DNA from: Branchipolynoe longqiensis
Lineage: Eukaryota > Annelida > Polychaeta > Phyllodocida > Polynoidae
Length of the DNA stretch: 64,000 bases
Reading direction: 5' to 3'
Assembly: GCA_030323885.1 (NCBI GenBank)
Contig: CM059197.1
Span: forward strand, 32,877,884-32,941,883
Shown here: in pieces, positions 1 to 10,623 of the stretch
Layout: the number at the start of each line of letters is the position of its first letter
Numbering within the stretch: the first letter of the stretch is position 1
The notes under the pieces: generated by a model
What the model was told of the DNA's origin: nothing
Database searches by the model: none
What the model saw: only the letters and a program-made list of their open reading frames with translations
Translations under genes and position numbers: made by a program

Positions 1-111
1 GACGACCTGATCATTTAATGAGGCACGATGGCCGCTGGTCATCAGCAGCCGACCTTGACCCCCATGCGGCCTTTCCTGGGTCAATGGATGACCAGCGCAT
101 CACGTCTAAAG
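1..111. other. Non-repetitive GC-rich segment, no gene recognised
   Basis: This is complex sequence at the window edge with words resembling nuclear-receptor half-sites (GACCTTGACCCC, GGGTCA). I see no ORF or repeat match. It may belong to something that extends off the left edge. Confidence 0.4.
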
Positions 112-435
112 GTGAGGGGGTGGGGGAGGGGGGTGTACTGTTCTGTGCGTATTGGGAGTAGGGTGAGTGGCTATGAGTAGTGAGGCGGGGTGAGGGGGGA
201 GGGGGAGTTGGGTTGGTGGAGGTGTGGTGTTTGGTGGTGGTGGGTGTGTGGGCGTATTGGTGTGTGGTGTGTGTGGTGTATGGGTGGGTGTGCGGAAGAT
301 GTGTGCGTGTGGGAATGTGTGTGTGGTGTATGTGAGTGTGGTGGGTGTGTGGGTGGTGTATCTGGGTGTGTGTGGGTGTGTGGGTGTGCGGTGGGTGTAA
401 GGGTGTAGGTGTAGGTGTGTGTGTGTGTGGGGAGG
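112..435. repeat. GT/GGTG-rich low-complexity array
   Basis: The plus strand is almost devoid of C and made of irregular GTGTGG, GGGTGT and GGTGTATG words. The 72-codon ORF in it (190-408) is mostly W, C, G and V and is compositional. A short (GT)n tract near 586-629 is a separate small microsatellite, after about 150 bp of ordinary sequence. Confidence 0.85.
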
Positions 436-905
436 CGGTCAGTTGTCAGGAGACAATCAGATCAAGATCAGGCCACCGTGAGATGTAATAGACAACACGC
501 CATCTGGCGGGCTGTGAGGGCACTAGCAGTAGGGGGCTGATGGCCTTGTTGGGGGTGGGTGATGGGTGGTAAATGGGCGTGAGGAGGAAGGATGTGTGTG
601 TGTGGCGGTGTGTGTGTGTGTGTGTGTGAGGGACTGTGTCATGGAGGTGGGACACCGCCTTCTACCACCCACAACCCACCACCCACCTTTGTATAACAAT
701 CCACAACCGGAAATTCCATCACCATTTCAACACACAGGTCATTGGCAAAAGGGGTCTTACGAATGCAAAGTTATGCAAAGTTATGCAAATGAACTCCCGA
801 ATGGCTGTTCGGAGCTACTCGCTTCGGGGCTGATAGTCTTGTTATGAGCTAATCCACTAATTTTGAGCTTTTCTCTAGCAAAGCAGGATTGTCCCATAAA
901 ACTAG

Positions 906-1080
906 TAAAAGCATTAGCTTTTCAAAACTATAACACACAATTTGTATCTACATATCTAAATATCTAACTTAGATACTGATGCACTTGTTATGCATGTGTT
1001 GGTGCCTAGAATCGAATACTAAATCGATTCAATAGAACCTGTAATTTATTATGCTGAAACCTATGATGCCAGAACTTGAA
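906..1080 (-). mobile_element. TTAA-350 element, internal fragment
   Basis: The order of motifs (ACTTAGATACTGATGCAC, then AATAGAACCTGTAAT, then GCTGAAACCTATGATG, then CAGAACTT) matches the interior of the complete copy at 36232-36580 in the same orientation. Both terminal repeats are missing, so this is an old truncated copy. Confidence 0.65.
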
Positions 1081-1128
1081 GCATGTATTGTTGTTGCATT
1101 CCGGGGTGCGTCTAGTATTAGTATGCCA

Positions 1129-2502
1129 GTGTAGCAGTAAATCGCAAACCCTCTAAATCGCAAACATCCACTTGTGAATTCCTAGGAAATTGCAAACGCT
1201 CATGCTAGATATGGGCATGGGGGGGGGTGCGATTTTCTAGGAAATCAAATATCCCCCCTGGAAATAGCAAATCCCTTATGTTTGGCAGTCTTTATCCTAA
1301 TGAAAACATCTTTGCGATAGCCGAATTCGTAATTCTGACCGCAGATGCCTTGAAAATGCCCTTAATTCACAGATGTGGCCACTGTGGCCATTCTAAAGGC
1401 CAGGTAAACAGTAGTCGGGTTCCAGTACCCATGTTTTCCACTAGGTGGCGACCTCTGTCAGGCTAGGTAAGGAGGTGCAGCAATATCCTGGTATTATCAC
1501 TCAGTTTCAGGATCAGGGGCCGTATGCAGGAGTCAGTGTTAGCGGGTTTTGGTGTTAGAGTCTGTTACCGTTTAGCTATTACCGAAATCGGGAACTGTGT
1601 CAAGTCGTATGCAGGAGCGCGTAACACTAACATTTTAGCTAAACGTGAAATTATTTATAGATTTGGGAAATCCCTCTGCGTTTGTAGCCAGATATTAGGC
1701 TCAAATCTACTGAATGCGATCATATTTAACAGAATTACATACGCAATAAGTGAAATTTGACCAATTTAACCCTAAATCCGAAGCATTATTAAGGTTACCG
1801 CCGTATTGGCGGCGATATTAATAGTTATATTTTCGAATCGACGAGCGTAAAGTAAACAAATCGCCGCCGCCGCCAGTATGGAATGCAGCGGCGGCGGCGA
1901 TTTGTTTACATTACGTTCGTCGATTCGAAAATATAACTAGTAATATCGCCGCCAATGCGGCGGTTAGCCTTAAGGAAGGTTCGAATTTAGGGTTAATTTG
2001 AATAAATTTCACTTATTGCGTATCTAATTCTGTTAAATATGGTCGCATTGAATAGATTTGGGCCTAATAAATTCGCTAAACCTGATATTTTTTAGGGTTA
2101 AGGTAACACCGGTTAAGCCTTTGGTGTTAGGCCTAACACTGACTCGTGCATACCATTTTTTCGCCGCTAACCCGGAATTCCCGACAAACACCGTTTTGCC
2201 TCGCTAACACTGACTCCTGCATACGGCCCCTGGAATGTAAACAATGTCGTTAGCAAAATTGCCTTTTAGTTCCAACTTCAGTCACGGCACACAGTAAATA
2301 GAACCATTTTAATATTCCAAATTCTTATTATGCATGCACCAAATATCTCAATGAACCATTATTGACTAGTGTGTCAGTTGACTATTACAAAATACTACAA
2401 AGCATGGGGGGTTTGCGATTTCCAGGGGGGGTTTGTGATTTCCTAGGAAATCGCAAACCCAGGGTTGTGCAATTTCTAGGGGTTTGCGATTTCCTGCTAC
2501 AC
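1129..2502. mobile_element. Inverted-repeat element enclosing a foldback element
   Basis: The left end (GTGTAGCAG followed by AAATCGCAAACCC) is the reverse complement of the right end (GGGGTTTGCGATTTCCTGCTACAC, with one or two differences). Further inverted copies of AAATCGCAAAC and a CCTAGGAAAT palindrome lie at 1150-1260 and 2405-2480. The middle is occupied by the independent foldback at 1514-2232. No coding potential is seen. No clear target duplication was found, so the superfamily is unknown. Confidence 0.6.
1514..2232. mobile_element. 719-bp foldback (giant palindrome) element, hAT-like ends
   Basis: The left terminus CAGGGGCCGTATGCAGGAGT is matched in reverse complement at 2213-2232. 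The pairing continues inward for most of the element with indels. The innermost ~85 bp arms (about 1787-1873 and 1888-1972) are nearly perfect around a ~13-bp loop and include GCCGCCGCC tracts. Termini starting CAGGGGC resemble those of hAT non-autonomous elements, but I could not see a convincing 8-bp target duplication. The 78-codon ORF inside is not conserved-looking. Confidence 0.75.
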
Positions 2503-2614
2503 CGGTTCGGGAATGCCAAGCACGCCCCACAGTATCCTGAGGAGATGTAGACTCACAATCAATACCCATCTGCTAAGAACACGCATCCTGCGCGCGCATC
2601 AAATGATAAGCATT

Positions 2615-2638
2615 TGACCTTGAAGGTCAGATAGGTCA
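2615..2638. promoter_or_regulatory. Cluster of three nuclear-receptor half-sites (everted repeat plus DR3)
   Basis: TGACCT at 2615-2620, AGGTCA at 2624-2629 and AGGTCA at 2633-2638. The second and third form a perfect direct repeat with 3-bp spacing; the first and second form an everted repeat with 3-bp spacing. Chance occurrence is possible and no promoter is visible nearby. Confidence 0.3.
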
Positions 2639-2905
2639 TTTGAGCCGACCCGTGGTTGTCACTTGATATTGAGTTTAAGTATTGTTTGGCGTAAATATGA
2701 ATATAATGTGCCGTATATTGTTAAAGTTGTATACTTGTTTTTAGTATGCGGATATTTTTATTAAAGGGTATATATATTATTATTAAGCTGGTTGGGATCA
2801 TCTCTTTTAATTTACTTTGATTTAAAAGCAAATTTAAAGCGGTACATTTGGGAGATATTTAAAGTGAAAATATGCCAGTTCGGTTTTGGCGAGCACATCA
2901 GACTA

Positions 2906-3088
2906 CAATAAAACCTCACTAAATCGATCGACCAGGGGACCGACTTTAGTTTAAATGGTCCATTTAGGGAGGTGGTCGGTTTAGGGAGTCAGAATATCCT
3001 TACAATGGGATTGTTGGGACCCAAATAAAGCGGTCCATATAGGGGAGTGGTCGATATGTGGAGGGGTTCGCTTACAGAGGTCTTACTG
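2906..3088 (-). mobile_element. MITE-178 copy nested in TTAA-350
   Basis: It is flanked by TA on both sides (2904-2905, 3089-3090). The left end CAATAAAACCTCACTAAATC and right end ...GAGGTCTTACTG are inverted repeats of each other. It contains TGGGACCCAAATAAAGCG, the reverse complement of the family core. 183 bp, no ORF. Confidence 0.85.
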
Positions 3089-3196
3089 TAATACTATTAG
3101 GCTCCATAGGCTTCAAGAGGATTTGGTTACAGTAGATTGACTTAATATTCCTGATGTACAGTGATTACTATTTAATGAGTGCACGAGTATCTAAGT

Positions 3197-3523
3197 GGTG
3201 TTCTCTGTGGCGGAGTGGTTAGAGTGTCTGACTTTTTTTCTAGGTCGGACTCCTAATCTGAAGGTCGGTGGTTCGATTCCCCATTTCCCCCAGCTCTGCC
3301 AATTTGGATTTCCACCGCTGTGTATAACTTACAGCGACATCAAAGGCCAGTTGCTCTCATCTGCTCATACCATGTCTATGTGGCGTGGGAGGTTAAAAAT
3401 CCCTTGGGTCGGTAAAAGTGTAGACTCAGGCTTTCTATCCATAAACTGTATAATGGTGAAAACAAGTCTATTCAGCCTTATCCATGATAGGCAGTATACA
3501 TCTTCAAGAAGAAGAACCGAATC
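3197..3523 (+). mobile_element. SINE-B, near full length
   Basis: The head CTGTGGCGGAGTGGTTAGAG looks like a pol III A box and GGTTCGATTCCCC like a B box, as in tRNA-derived SINEs. The body (GGCCAGTTGCTCTCATCTGC ... AAGTCTATTCAGCC) recurs on the minus strand at 11636-11944 and 56329-57085. It ends in CTTCAAGAAGAAGAACC. The 111-codon ORF across it is incidental. No target duplication was recognised. Confidence 0.8.
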
Positions 3524-3708
3524 TAGCTGAGTATTTTGGTTTCGAAAATGTGATGCTTTCATCGTACTATGCAGCTTGAAAGTTGGATGTTGTCTCACAT
3601 GTACACACATCACACACACACATGTGTATGTATGTGCGACTGTGCAGGAGACATGCACATACACATAGCATATACATAAATACACATACATATATGTATC
3701 GGTATATA

Positions 3709-3768
3709 CAGTAAAACCTCTCTAAATCGACCGATCATGAGAGGTGGTCGGTTAGAGAGGTTTTACTT
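3709..3768. mobile_element. MITE-178 deletion derivative (~60 bp hairpin)
   Basis: Preceded by TA, it begins CAGTAAAACCTCTCTAAATC and ends GGTTAGAGAGGTTTTACT, so only the two terminal repeats remain, forming a short perfect-looking hairpin. Confidence 0.8.
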
Positions 3769-3850
3769 GTTATAGATATAGTGGGATTGTCCGATAAAAG
3801 CATTCCATTTTCCAAAATAAAACACTTATCACATTTGATTTTTGTACGTT

Positions 3851-3880
3851 ATATATATATGTATATATATATATATATAT
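3851..3880. repeat. (TA)n microsatellite
   Basis: An alternating TA tract immediately left of MITE-252; a matching tract at 4136-4164 lies on its right. Confidence 0.9.
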
Positions 3881-4132
3881 GAGCCTGTCTCAAAAGGTGA
3901 TAACTCTTTTTTTTGTCCATTGTAACGATTGACACAAAACAGCACAGAAACGGTTACACTGAAAACACAAGGATATTCATTTCAAATCAATATGTATTCT
4001 ATTGGGATGATGAAACGCCATGTAAATAACAAATCAGTTTAACCTGAGCAAATGCATAAGCAGATAGTATGTTGATCGTTACAATGGACAAAGTTTTGTC
4101 CCATATTGCTTAGCACCTTTTGAGACAGTCTC
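3881..4132 (+). mobile_element. MITE-252 copy 1
   Basis: 252 bp with terminal inverted repeats GAGCCTGTCTCAAAAGGTG / CACCTTTTGAGACAGTCTC plus a subterminal inverted pair (CATTGTAACGAT / ATCGTTACAATG). It is flanked by TA tracts on both sides. Two more copies are at 21380-21578 (minus, truncated) and 26797-27049. Confidence 0.85.
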
Positions 4133-4168
<36 letters not shown>

Positions 4169-4429
4169 TTATATAAATATATATTTCCATATGTCAAGCC
4201 ATTCGCTCGTATATCTGTGTAATAGTACTAAACTATTTAACCAAAAAGCAACATATACATAGAAATAACATACCTACGATTTGTATTCTTTCATCACAGC
4301 CTAAGGTTATGCGAATATCATGTGAATTGAAATAAAATATTGTGTTGTTGTAAGAAATACAAAAAAAGAGAAAATAAAAAACCTGAAGGACGAGAATCGG
4401 GAAACGAGAGTTCAATGTTGTCTCAAATG

Positions 4430-4620
4430 GTCACGCTATTAAAAGTCACGCGGTGGTCGAGGTCTCGCGTGACGCTCCCAGCCTGCACCTCGGGGTCACC
4501 GTCATGACGACAGGGGTCACCGGTCGGTGGAGGTGAAGGTCATATGATTGGCTAGTTGGTCCAGACGCCACTAGGCGCGCACGGTACTAGAATACCCATG
4601 GCGGTTCATAACACCATCAT
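4430..4620. other. Non-repetitive GC-rich segment with GGTCA-type words
   Basis: It contains several GGGGTCACC and AAGGTCA words (about 4493-4545) and TCATGAC and GTCACGC motifs, in otherwise AT-rich surroundings. No ORF or repeat match is seen. Possible regulatory sequence, weakly supported. Confidence 0.3.
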
Positions 4621-4639
4621 CGATTAAAAAAAATAATAT

Positions 4640-5090
4640 GTACATATGTATTGTGGGAAGTCACATAATTACTGACATTCACAGCCATAGAACTGAAGTT
4701 TATTTTTCTTTTGTCAAATTGAGAAAATGCGGTGTACATTGATTTAAAAGCTGCGTTTAGTGCATCTTTATTCCTGGTTTTGGGTTGTTTTGTGTGTGTT
4801 TTATTTACGATTGTTCAAGCCTGCTCTGATAATATCTGCTTCTTTGTAATGTTGGTGAAACAGGGATGTTTTTGGAGATGACTTTGTGATAAGTGCCTAA
4901 TGGGGTTATGATGCCTGCTCCTGATGATTTTGTAATATTGAGGGTGGTGATAATAGGGGGTGGGGGTAGAGTGAATGGTTACCTTTGAAGACATTTGAAG
5001 TGAAAACATGCTGAATTAATGTTGGTGTGCATGTCGAAATGCTGTACATAATACGCTTTAACACTAACATTAGGTTCTATTTATGTATTT
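4640..5090. other. AT-rich non-coding stretch, nothing recognised
   Basis: Complex AT-rich sequence with no repeat-family match and no ORF longer than 64 codons. It joins the TA-rich array to its right. Confidence 0.5.
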
Positions 5091-5480
5091 GATGTATGAT
5101 GTGGATATATATATATATATATGGATTTAGATCGATATATATGGACATATATGGATATGTATGGCTATGTATATGGATATATATTGATATATATGGATGT
5201 GGATACATATGGATAGATATTGATATATAGCGATAGATTGATGGATATATATGGATTCATATGGATATATATGTATATAAGTGGATATATAGGGATACAT
5301 AGGAATATGTAGATATATATTGGAATATGTGATATATATATGGATAGATACATATGGGTATATATATGGATATACACATATGGTATAGATATGGATATTT
5401 ACATGGATAAATGCATGGATATATGGATATATACATGGATAAATATATATATATATGTATATATATGTATATATATATTG
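5091..5480. repeat. TA-rich GGATATATAT minisatellite
   Basis: Irregular units of GGATATATAT, GGATACATA and TGGATATG. The 147-codon minus ORF (Y, I, H and P rich) is a by-product of this composition. Confidence 0.85.
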
Positions 5481-5637
5481 CGGGCAGAGTGACTGAGTGA
5501 CACCAGACAAGTTACAGCATTTGAAGGCAGGGGGTGACACAATCGGCCGGGTTGCACAATAGATGAACAATTTAATAACAGATCAGTAGAGTAGATGAGT
5601 TAGAATATAATAAGGTGTGAAAGCTTCTGATGAATCA

Positions 5638-5978
5638 GACCAGATGGGATGGCCGAATGAGTTAGAGCGTCCATCTCCCGTGTTGGTAGATCGTGGGTTC
5701 GAACCCTGGTCGAGTCAAACCAATGACTTAAAAATTGATACTTGTCACTTCCTAGCCTGGCGCTCGGCATTATTAGGATAGGACAAGGACTGGTTGGCTC
5801 AGTGTGAGGATAATGTGACTGAGTGGGATATCAGGTCATGGTGCTGGCGGCCTGGTCTTCCAGTGGGGCAGCAGTATAATTATAGTCACCATGAGTGTGC
5901 ACTGTCACAAGTCAGTACACGTCCTGATATGACCTTAGATGTTGCTAGGACGTAAAACAACAACAAACAAACACACAC
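5638..5978 (+). mobile_element. SINE-A, full length, 12-bp target duplication
   Basis: Flanked by TCTGATGAATCA at 5626-5637 and 5979-5990. The head has A-box-like TGGCCGAATGAGTTAGAGCG and B-box-like GGGTTCGAACCC. The shared body (GGACAAGGACTGGTTGGCTC, GATAATGTGACTGAGTGGGA) and the tail (TGACCTTAGATGTTGCTAGG, then TAAAACAACAACAAACAAAC) follow. This is the reference copy for head type I. Confidence 0.92.
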
Positions 5979-6528
5979 TCTGATGAATCATACTTGTATA
6001 ATGCTTATACATCACCATTCATATTCACATATATATATCGGTGCATTTGCAGCATTGACCCCAGCCTGGCTATTTACAAAACTAACCAAAACCTTCAAGC
6101 AAAATGTTGTCAAGTCCCTGATAAACAACCGAAGCCTGTGAGTGTGAGCTGCAAATTGAAATAACTGTACACTGAGAGATGACTGCAGTGTTATTGTCAC
6201 GCTGATCAAACAAGAGAACTGAACGAGCCTTTGTGTCTGGTCACTGCTGGCCAGAGAGAGGTCGGTCCCTTGGCAGGGGACGAGCCTCCACAGTGCCCCT
6301 CCAACTCGCAACACTCACCTTTAATATTCCAAGATGACCCCAACTGACCCCAACCCATCAATCTCACTGCAACTGCCTCGGAGGCATCCTACGCGATCCG
6401 CGGACAGTGGTGCTCATTTGACCATCACTCCTCCACAAACACACACACACACAAACACACACACTACCACCACCATCACCACTCTTATGCACATACACCT
6501 TATACTTCAGTCATACTATACTTGCGAC

Positions 6529-6873
6529 CACGTTGCGACCACACACACAAATTGGTGGTCGCACCCTGTCCGCAAGTGGTCGCAAAGTGGTCGCAAAGTG
6601 GTCGAAAAGTGGGCACAAAGTGGTTGCAATGCGGTCCTCACCGATTGCTGGTCTCCTTGCGACCAGCCCGTCCTGATATGACCTTAGATGTTGCTAGGTC
6701 GTAGAACAATAACAAGCAAACCTTGCGACCAGTTTGATCACATGGAGGTTCCAGCAGCTGCTCCAAAAACAAAATGGCCGCCCAGAAGTCGTCGACCATT
6801 TTCATACGTTGGAGACCAATCGGCGACCAGTGGGTTATTTTTGGTCGCAAGGTGGCCGCCATTGGTCGCAAAC
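6529..6873. mobile_element. Candidate foldback built from GGTCGCAA units
   Basis: The left side carries TTGCGACCA repeats and the right side TGGTCGCAA repeats in inverted orientation; the middle has GTGGTCGCAAAGTGGTCGC in tandem. It is interrupted by a 54-bp SINE-A tail (6667-6720). The exact ends are uncertain. Confidence 0.5.
6667..6720 (+). mobile_element. Solo SINE-A tail (54 bp) with 12-bp target duplication
   Basis: Flanked by CCTTGCGACCAG at 6655-6666 and 6721-6732. The insert starts CCCGTCCTGATATGACC and ends in AACAATAACAAGCAAA, so it is only the 3' tail of SINE-A. Confidence 0.88.
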
Positions 6874-7279
6874 ACTAGTCTGACTTGGGATTTAGCAAAT
6901 ACAATCGTTGTTATTGAAAGGGAGATAGAGAAATACTGAATAATTAGTATTCATTTTAAAAAAAATTAACTCTGTAAAAAAACGTAATGTTATAATTAAA
7001 TGTGCCCTCCGGAAATAGAAGGGGAGATGCAGCGGGATATATTTTTTCTTAATTATTTCATTTTGAAATATGGGTGGCATGGTGAGGTGGAATGTCGTGC
7101 GGTGGGTGTGTCGGGGGGTGGGGGGGGGGGGTTGGACATGTGGTGTTGAATCTTTACTAATGCAGCCCCAGGTGACATTTGCATTGAATTTGAAGGCTCA
7201 GCAGTACGTGTTCGTGGGTTTAATCCAGACCCACCCATACATCGAACCCAGCACGTTGGCAACTAGCGAAGGCAGTTCA

Positions 7280-7603
7280 CCGGACGCGGTGGCCCAATCG
7301 GTAGAGCGCAGACTTCCCGTGCGGGCGATCGAGGTTCGATTCCCAGTTGAGTCACCCCAATGACTTATAAAATTGATAGTTGTCGCTTCCTAGCCTGGTG
7401 CTCGGCATTAATAGGATAGGACAAGGACTGGTTAGCTCAGAGTAAGGATAATATGACTGTGTGGGACATCGGGTCACGGTGCCGGCGGCCAGGTTTCCCA
7501 GTGGGGAAGCGCTATGAAAGTTGCCATGGGTGTGCACTGTCACAAGTCGGTACCCATCCTGATATGACTTTAGATGTTGCCAGGATGTAAAACTTAAACG
7601 AAC
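7280..7603 (+). mobile_element. SINE-A, head type II
   Basis: The head CGGACGCGGTGGCCCAATCG with GGTTCGATTCCCAG differs from the head at 5638. The body and tail are the common SINE-A ones, ending in GTAAAACTTAAACG. No clear target duplication. Confidence 0.88.
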
Positions 7604-7635
7604 AGCCAAGTCGCGACATTTTGTCTTTTACTTGT

Positions 7636-7690
7636 GTGTGTGTGTGGTGTGTGTGTGGGGGGGGGGGGGTAGAAAGAGGGGGGGGGGAGT
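7636..7690. repeat. (GT)n followed by G homopolymers
   Basis: A TGTGTG tract runs into two G tracts of about ten residues each. A similar poly-G lies near 7113-7131. Confidence 0.85.
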
Positions 7691-7699
7691 TAAAGGTTC

Positions 7700-8170
7700 G
7701 CTGTGATCACCCATGGGTAGCCACCCATGTCGACATTCGTGATTGCCAATTACAAATATTAGCCGGATGATGGATGATAATTAAGGCATGAAGCCGGTAG
7801 GCTTATGGGTTATTTTTTTACATAAAGTTTATTTATTTAGATTCTTTAGTATGACAATATTTTGTTTCCGAGATGTCAACGGGTGAGGGAAAACGGCGAG
7901 GAAAACCCCGCTTGTTTTTATTTGCCCGGCGATGATATGGCCATATGGGTTGACTTAATTAATGCGAGGTTGTAATATGACGGTATGGTGCTGGCCGGTT
8001 CAGTATCTGACTCTGACAGCAGAAATGCACAGTGATGGGGGAGTGGCGCTTGATGCAGGCCTAATAATATGGTATTTATATTGTATTATATCAACGACAC
8101 CTTCGTGAAGTGGTTGGCATTCAATTTCATATGTGATGTATAACGAATTATTCGAGTATAAAGATACGTA
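7700..8170. other. Complex non-coding stretch, nothing recognised except an R2-type motif
   Basis: No ORF and no match to the families here, except ATGTGATGTATAACGAATTA near 8131, a degenerate copy of the palindromic R2 motif. Confidence 0.45.
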
Positions 8171-8176
8171 AGGGTT

Positions 8177-8420
8177 AATTATTATTATTATTATTATATG
8201 ACCAAAGCTGTTCCAGTGGCTCTACCGTTATAAAATAGATGGTGTACATGCAAGGTGATGTGATATATATATGCATACAAAGATATATATGTATATACAT
8301 ACATACATATATATATAGATGTATATACATATATACACATATATATACATGCAATATATGCGTATATACATAAATTCGTATATACATATGTACATATATG
8401 CATTTGTATATGTATGGACT
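8177..8420. repeat. (ATT)n and TA/CATATA-rich simple sequence
   Basis: A short ATT trinucleotide run is followed by TATATACATA-type irregular repeats. Two overlapping minus ORFs here are compositional. Confidence 0.8.
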
Positions 8421-8457
8421 TCAGAATAACATATTTCACTAAGTTATTATTATTAAT

Positions 8458-8795
8458 CCAGACGGGATGGCCAAATGAGTTAGAGCGTCCATCTCCCGTG
8501 TTGGTAGATCGTGGGGTCGTGGGTTCGATCCCTGGTCGAGTCAACCCAATGATTTAAAGATTGATACTTGTCGCTTCCTAGCCTGGGGCTCGGCATTTTT
8601 AGGATAGGGCAAGGACTGGTTGGCTCAGTGTCAGGATAATGTGACTGAGTGGGATATCAGGTCATGGTGCTGGCGGCCTGGTCTTCCAGTGGGGCAGCAC
8701 TATAAAGTTGCCATGAGTGTGCACTGTCACAAGTCGGTACCCATCCTGATATGACCTTAGATGTTGCTAGGATGTAAAACGACAACAAACAAACC
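8458..8795 (+). mobile_element. SINE-A, head type I
   Basis: The head GACGGGATGGCCAAATGAGT with GGGTTCGATCCC, the common body, and the tail GATGTAAAACGACAACAAAC. Very similar to the copy at 5638, including a head-internal duplication (GATCGTGGGGTCGTGGG). Confidence 0.9.
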
Positions 8796-8877
8796 CATCG
8801 GACTATTCAACTTTAAATTATACGATCGATATGGCGGCCATTTAGGAAAATAGTTGTCAAATTGGAATTTCGAAATA

Positions 8878-9069
8878 CAATAAAACCTCTCTAACCGATC
8901 ACATTCACAGAATGACTACTTCCCTATATCGATCGCTTTATTTGCATCCCAAACTATCGCCCATAAAATACCATTGTACCAAAATGAAAAACTCCCTAAG
9001 CTGACCACCTCGCTAAATGGACCATTTAAAGTCGGTCCCATGGTCGGTCGATTTAGAGAGGTTCTACTG
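8878..9069 (+). mobile_element. MITE-178 copy (192 bp)
   Basis: TA-flanked (8876-8877, 9070-9071). It starts CAATAAAACCTCTCTAACCG and ends GATTTAGAGAGGTTCTACTG. The CAA start is shared with the copy at 2906, which may define a subfamily. Confidence 0.88.
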
Positions 9070-9558
9070 TAACTAATACATTTTCTATACTTTAAAAAAA
9101 AACTGACGCATGGATATTATTCATCACAATTTCGATGATTGTATCATTATTGCCCCCTCCCCACCCAAAACTTATTTGTTTTCTTCACTTTTACCTCCTG
9201 TGTATGTATCACCACCTGGGGGAGCTGGTGCATGCTGACACGGTGGTGCCTGGTCGGACACCAAGAGTGAGACCACACAAAATGCTGCTTCCCATGTAGT
9301 GGCCTGTCAATCACCCATTGTCCACGTACCGTGTACACCTTAGGGTAATTCCAACAAAGCACGGTCGCACAACCATGCCATGTTCAGGTAAACTTCATGT
9401 CAGACTCCTCTGCCAAATGGTATTCAACATATTCTGCCGGGCGAACCTCGTGATGTCTGCGGCGGACACGGACATCAAAGACAGTGTTTGCTAGTACTTA
9501 TGCAGCATATATATATATATATATATATATAGATATATATATAGATATATATATATAT

Positions 9559-10343
9559 GAGTCACTCTCCTGAAAACTGGTCAGCATGGGATGGGATTTT
9601 AAAACATCAATAAAAAAAGATTCCTACTTATTTTTCTCCTTATACTTTTCATATTCATGTTCAGATTTGTTGAAAGAAATAAGGGAAATAAAATAAACTG
9701 TGTGCACCTTTGGTCCTTTTAGTTATGAAGTGTTTTTGTACCAAAGAAACCCATTTTACAGTCAGCCATTTGTAACATGACATATGGGGGACGTGGTTGA
9801 ATCCTTATTAACATCTTGTATTGCATTGATATATCAAACAAAACTGTTCCTAAATAAAAAAGGATGTATTTATTAACATGTATGCATGCTTAAATTAAAA
9901 AAAAGAAATTTGATGTCTTCAGAAATAACATTACATATTTCCGTCACACATGTGACAGAAATTAGTACACTAATTAATCAGTGAATAAAGCATGGCTGGG
10001 AATTACTTCTTTTTTTTTATCAATATAAGCACTACATATTTCTGTATATTATGCCATGATTAATATGCTTCTAAGTATGAAATTATTTAATTCTGCTTGG
10101 ATTTTTATTAGGCAGACTGTGTCCTGAACATGTGTTACACATGAGCAACACATGTTATACTGCCATAAGACATAGTTTAATCATGGACTACACCTTTAGT
10201 TTTTATCTCATCAATTCTTATTTTACATTGATGTAATGGGGAGATTTCCAGCTTTCATTTGCAACCAAAAAATGTAAAAGATTCAAATATTAGACTTTCA
10301 CTCTCCATGTGACACTTCTGGGCAGTTTTCAGGAGAGTGACCC
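9559..10343. mobile_element. 785-bp TIR element in (TA)n
   Basis: Terminal inverted repeats GAGTCACTCTCCTGAAAACTG / CAGTTTTCAGGAGAGTGACCC. It lies exactly between a TA tract (9507-9558) and another (10344-10445). The interior is AT-rich with no ORF. This is the only copy in the window; it is non-autonomous and of uncertain superfamily. Confidence 0.75.
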
Positions 10344-10379
<36 letters not shown>

Positions 10380-10487
10380 TTATATATATCTATATATATA
10401 TATTTATATATAGATAGATATAAACATATATATAATTAATATAAATCAGTGCGCTGGGTTTTAGGAAATTTTTCAGTCCATCTTAGT

Positions 10488-10623
10488 ACTGTTTGTTTGT
10501 TGTTTTAAGTCCTAGCAACATCACGATGGCGACTTTATAGTGCTGCCCTACTGGGAGACCAGGTCGCCAGCACCATGACCTGATATCCCACTCAGTCACA
10601 TTATCCTGACACTGAGCCAACCA
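10488..10623 (-). mobile_element. SINE-A, 5'-truncated copy
   Basis: The tail TTGTTTGTTGTTTTAAGTCC and body down to CACTGAGCCAACCAG are present; the head half is absent and replaced by FB-500 sequence. A short internal stretch of the tail-body junction is deleted (CAACATCACGATGGCG). Confidence 0.8.

Larger units (their letters stand above)
2725..3576 (+). mobile_element. TTAA-350 element interrupted by MITE-178 and SINE-B
   Basis: It starts right after TTAA (2721-2724) with AGTTGTATAC, a degenerate family terminus, and ends with ATCGTACTATGCAGCT followed by TGAA (3577-3580), a decayed TTAA. Interior words (GGGAGATATTTAAAGTG, GATTGACTTAATATTC, TAATGAGTGCACGAGTATC) follow the order of the intact copy at 57504-57850. 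Removing the two insertions at 2906-3088 and 3197-3523 restores about the usual 340 bp. Confidence 0.8.

Noticed and set aside
3195..3530. 111-codon ORF starting MVFSVAEWLECLTFFLG
   Set aside because: It is the SINE-B head and body translated; the same phrase (VVSVAEWL) appears from other SINE-B copies on the other strand.
5650..5715. tRNA gene at the SINE-A head
   Set aside because: A and B boxes are present but acceptor ends do not pair and the same segment recurs with the SINE body many times.
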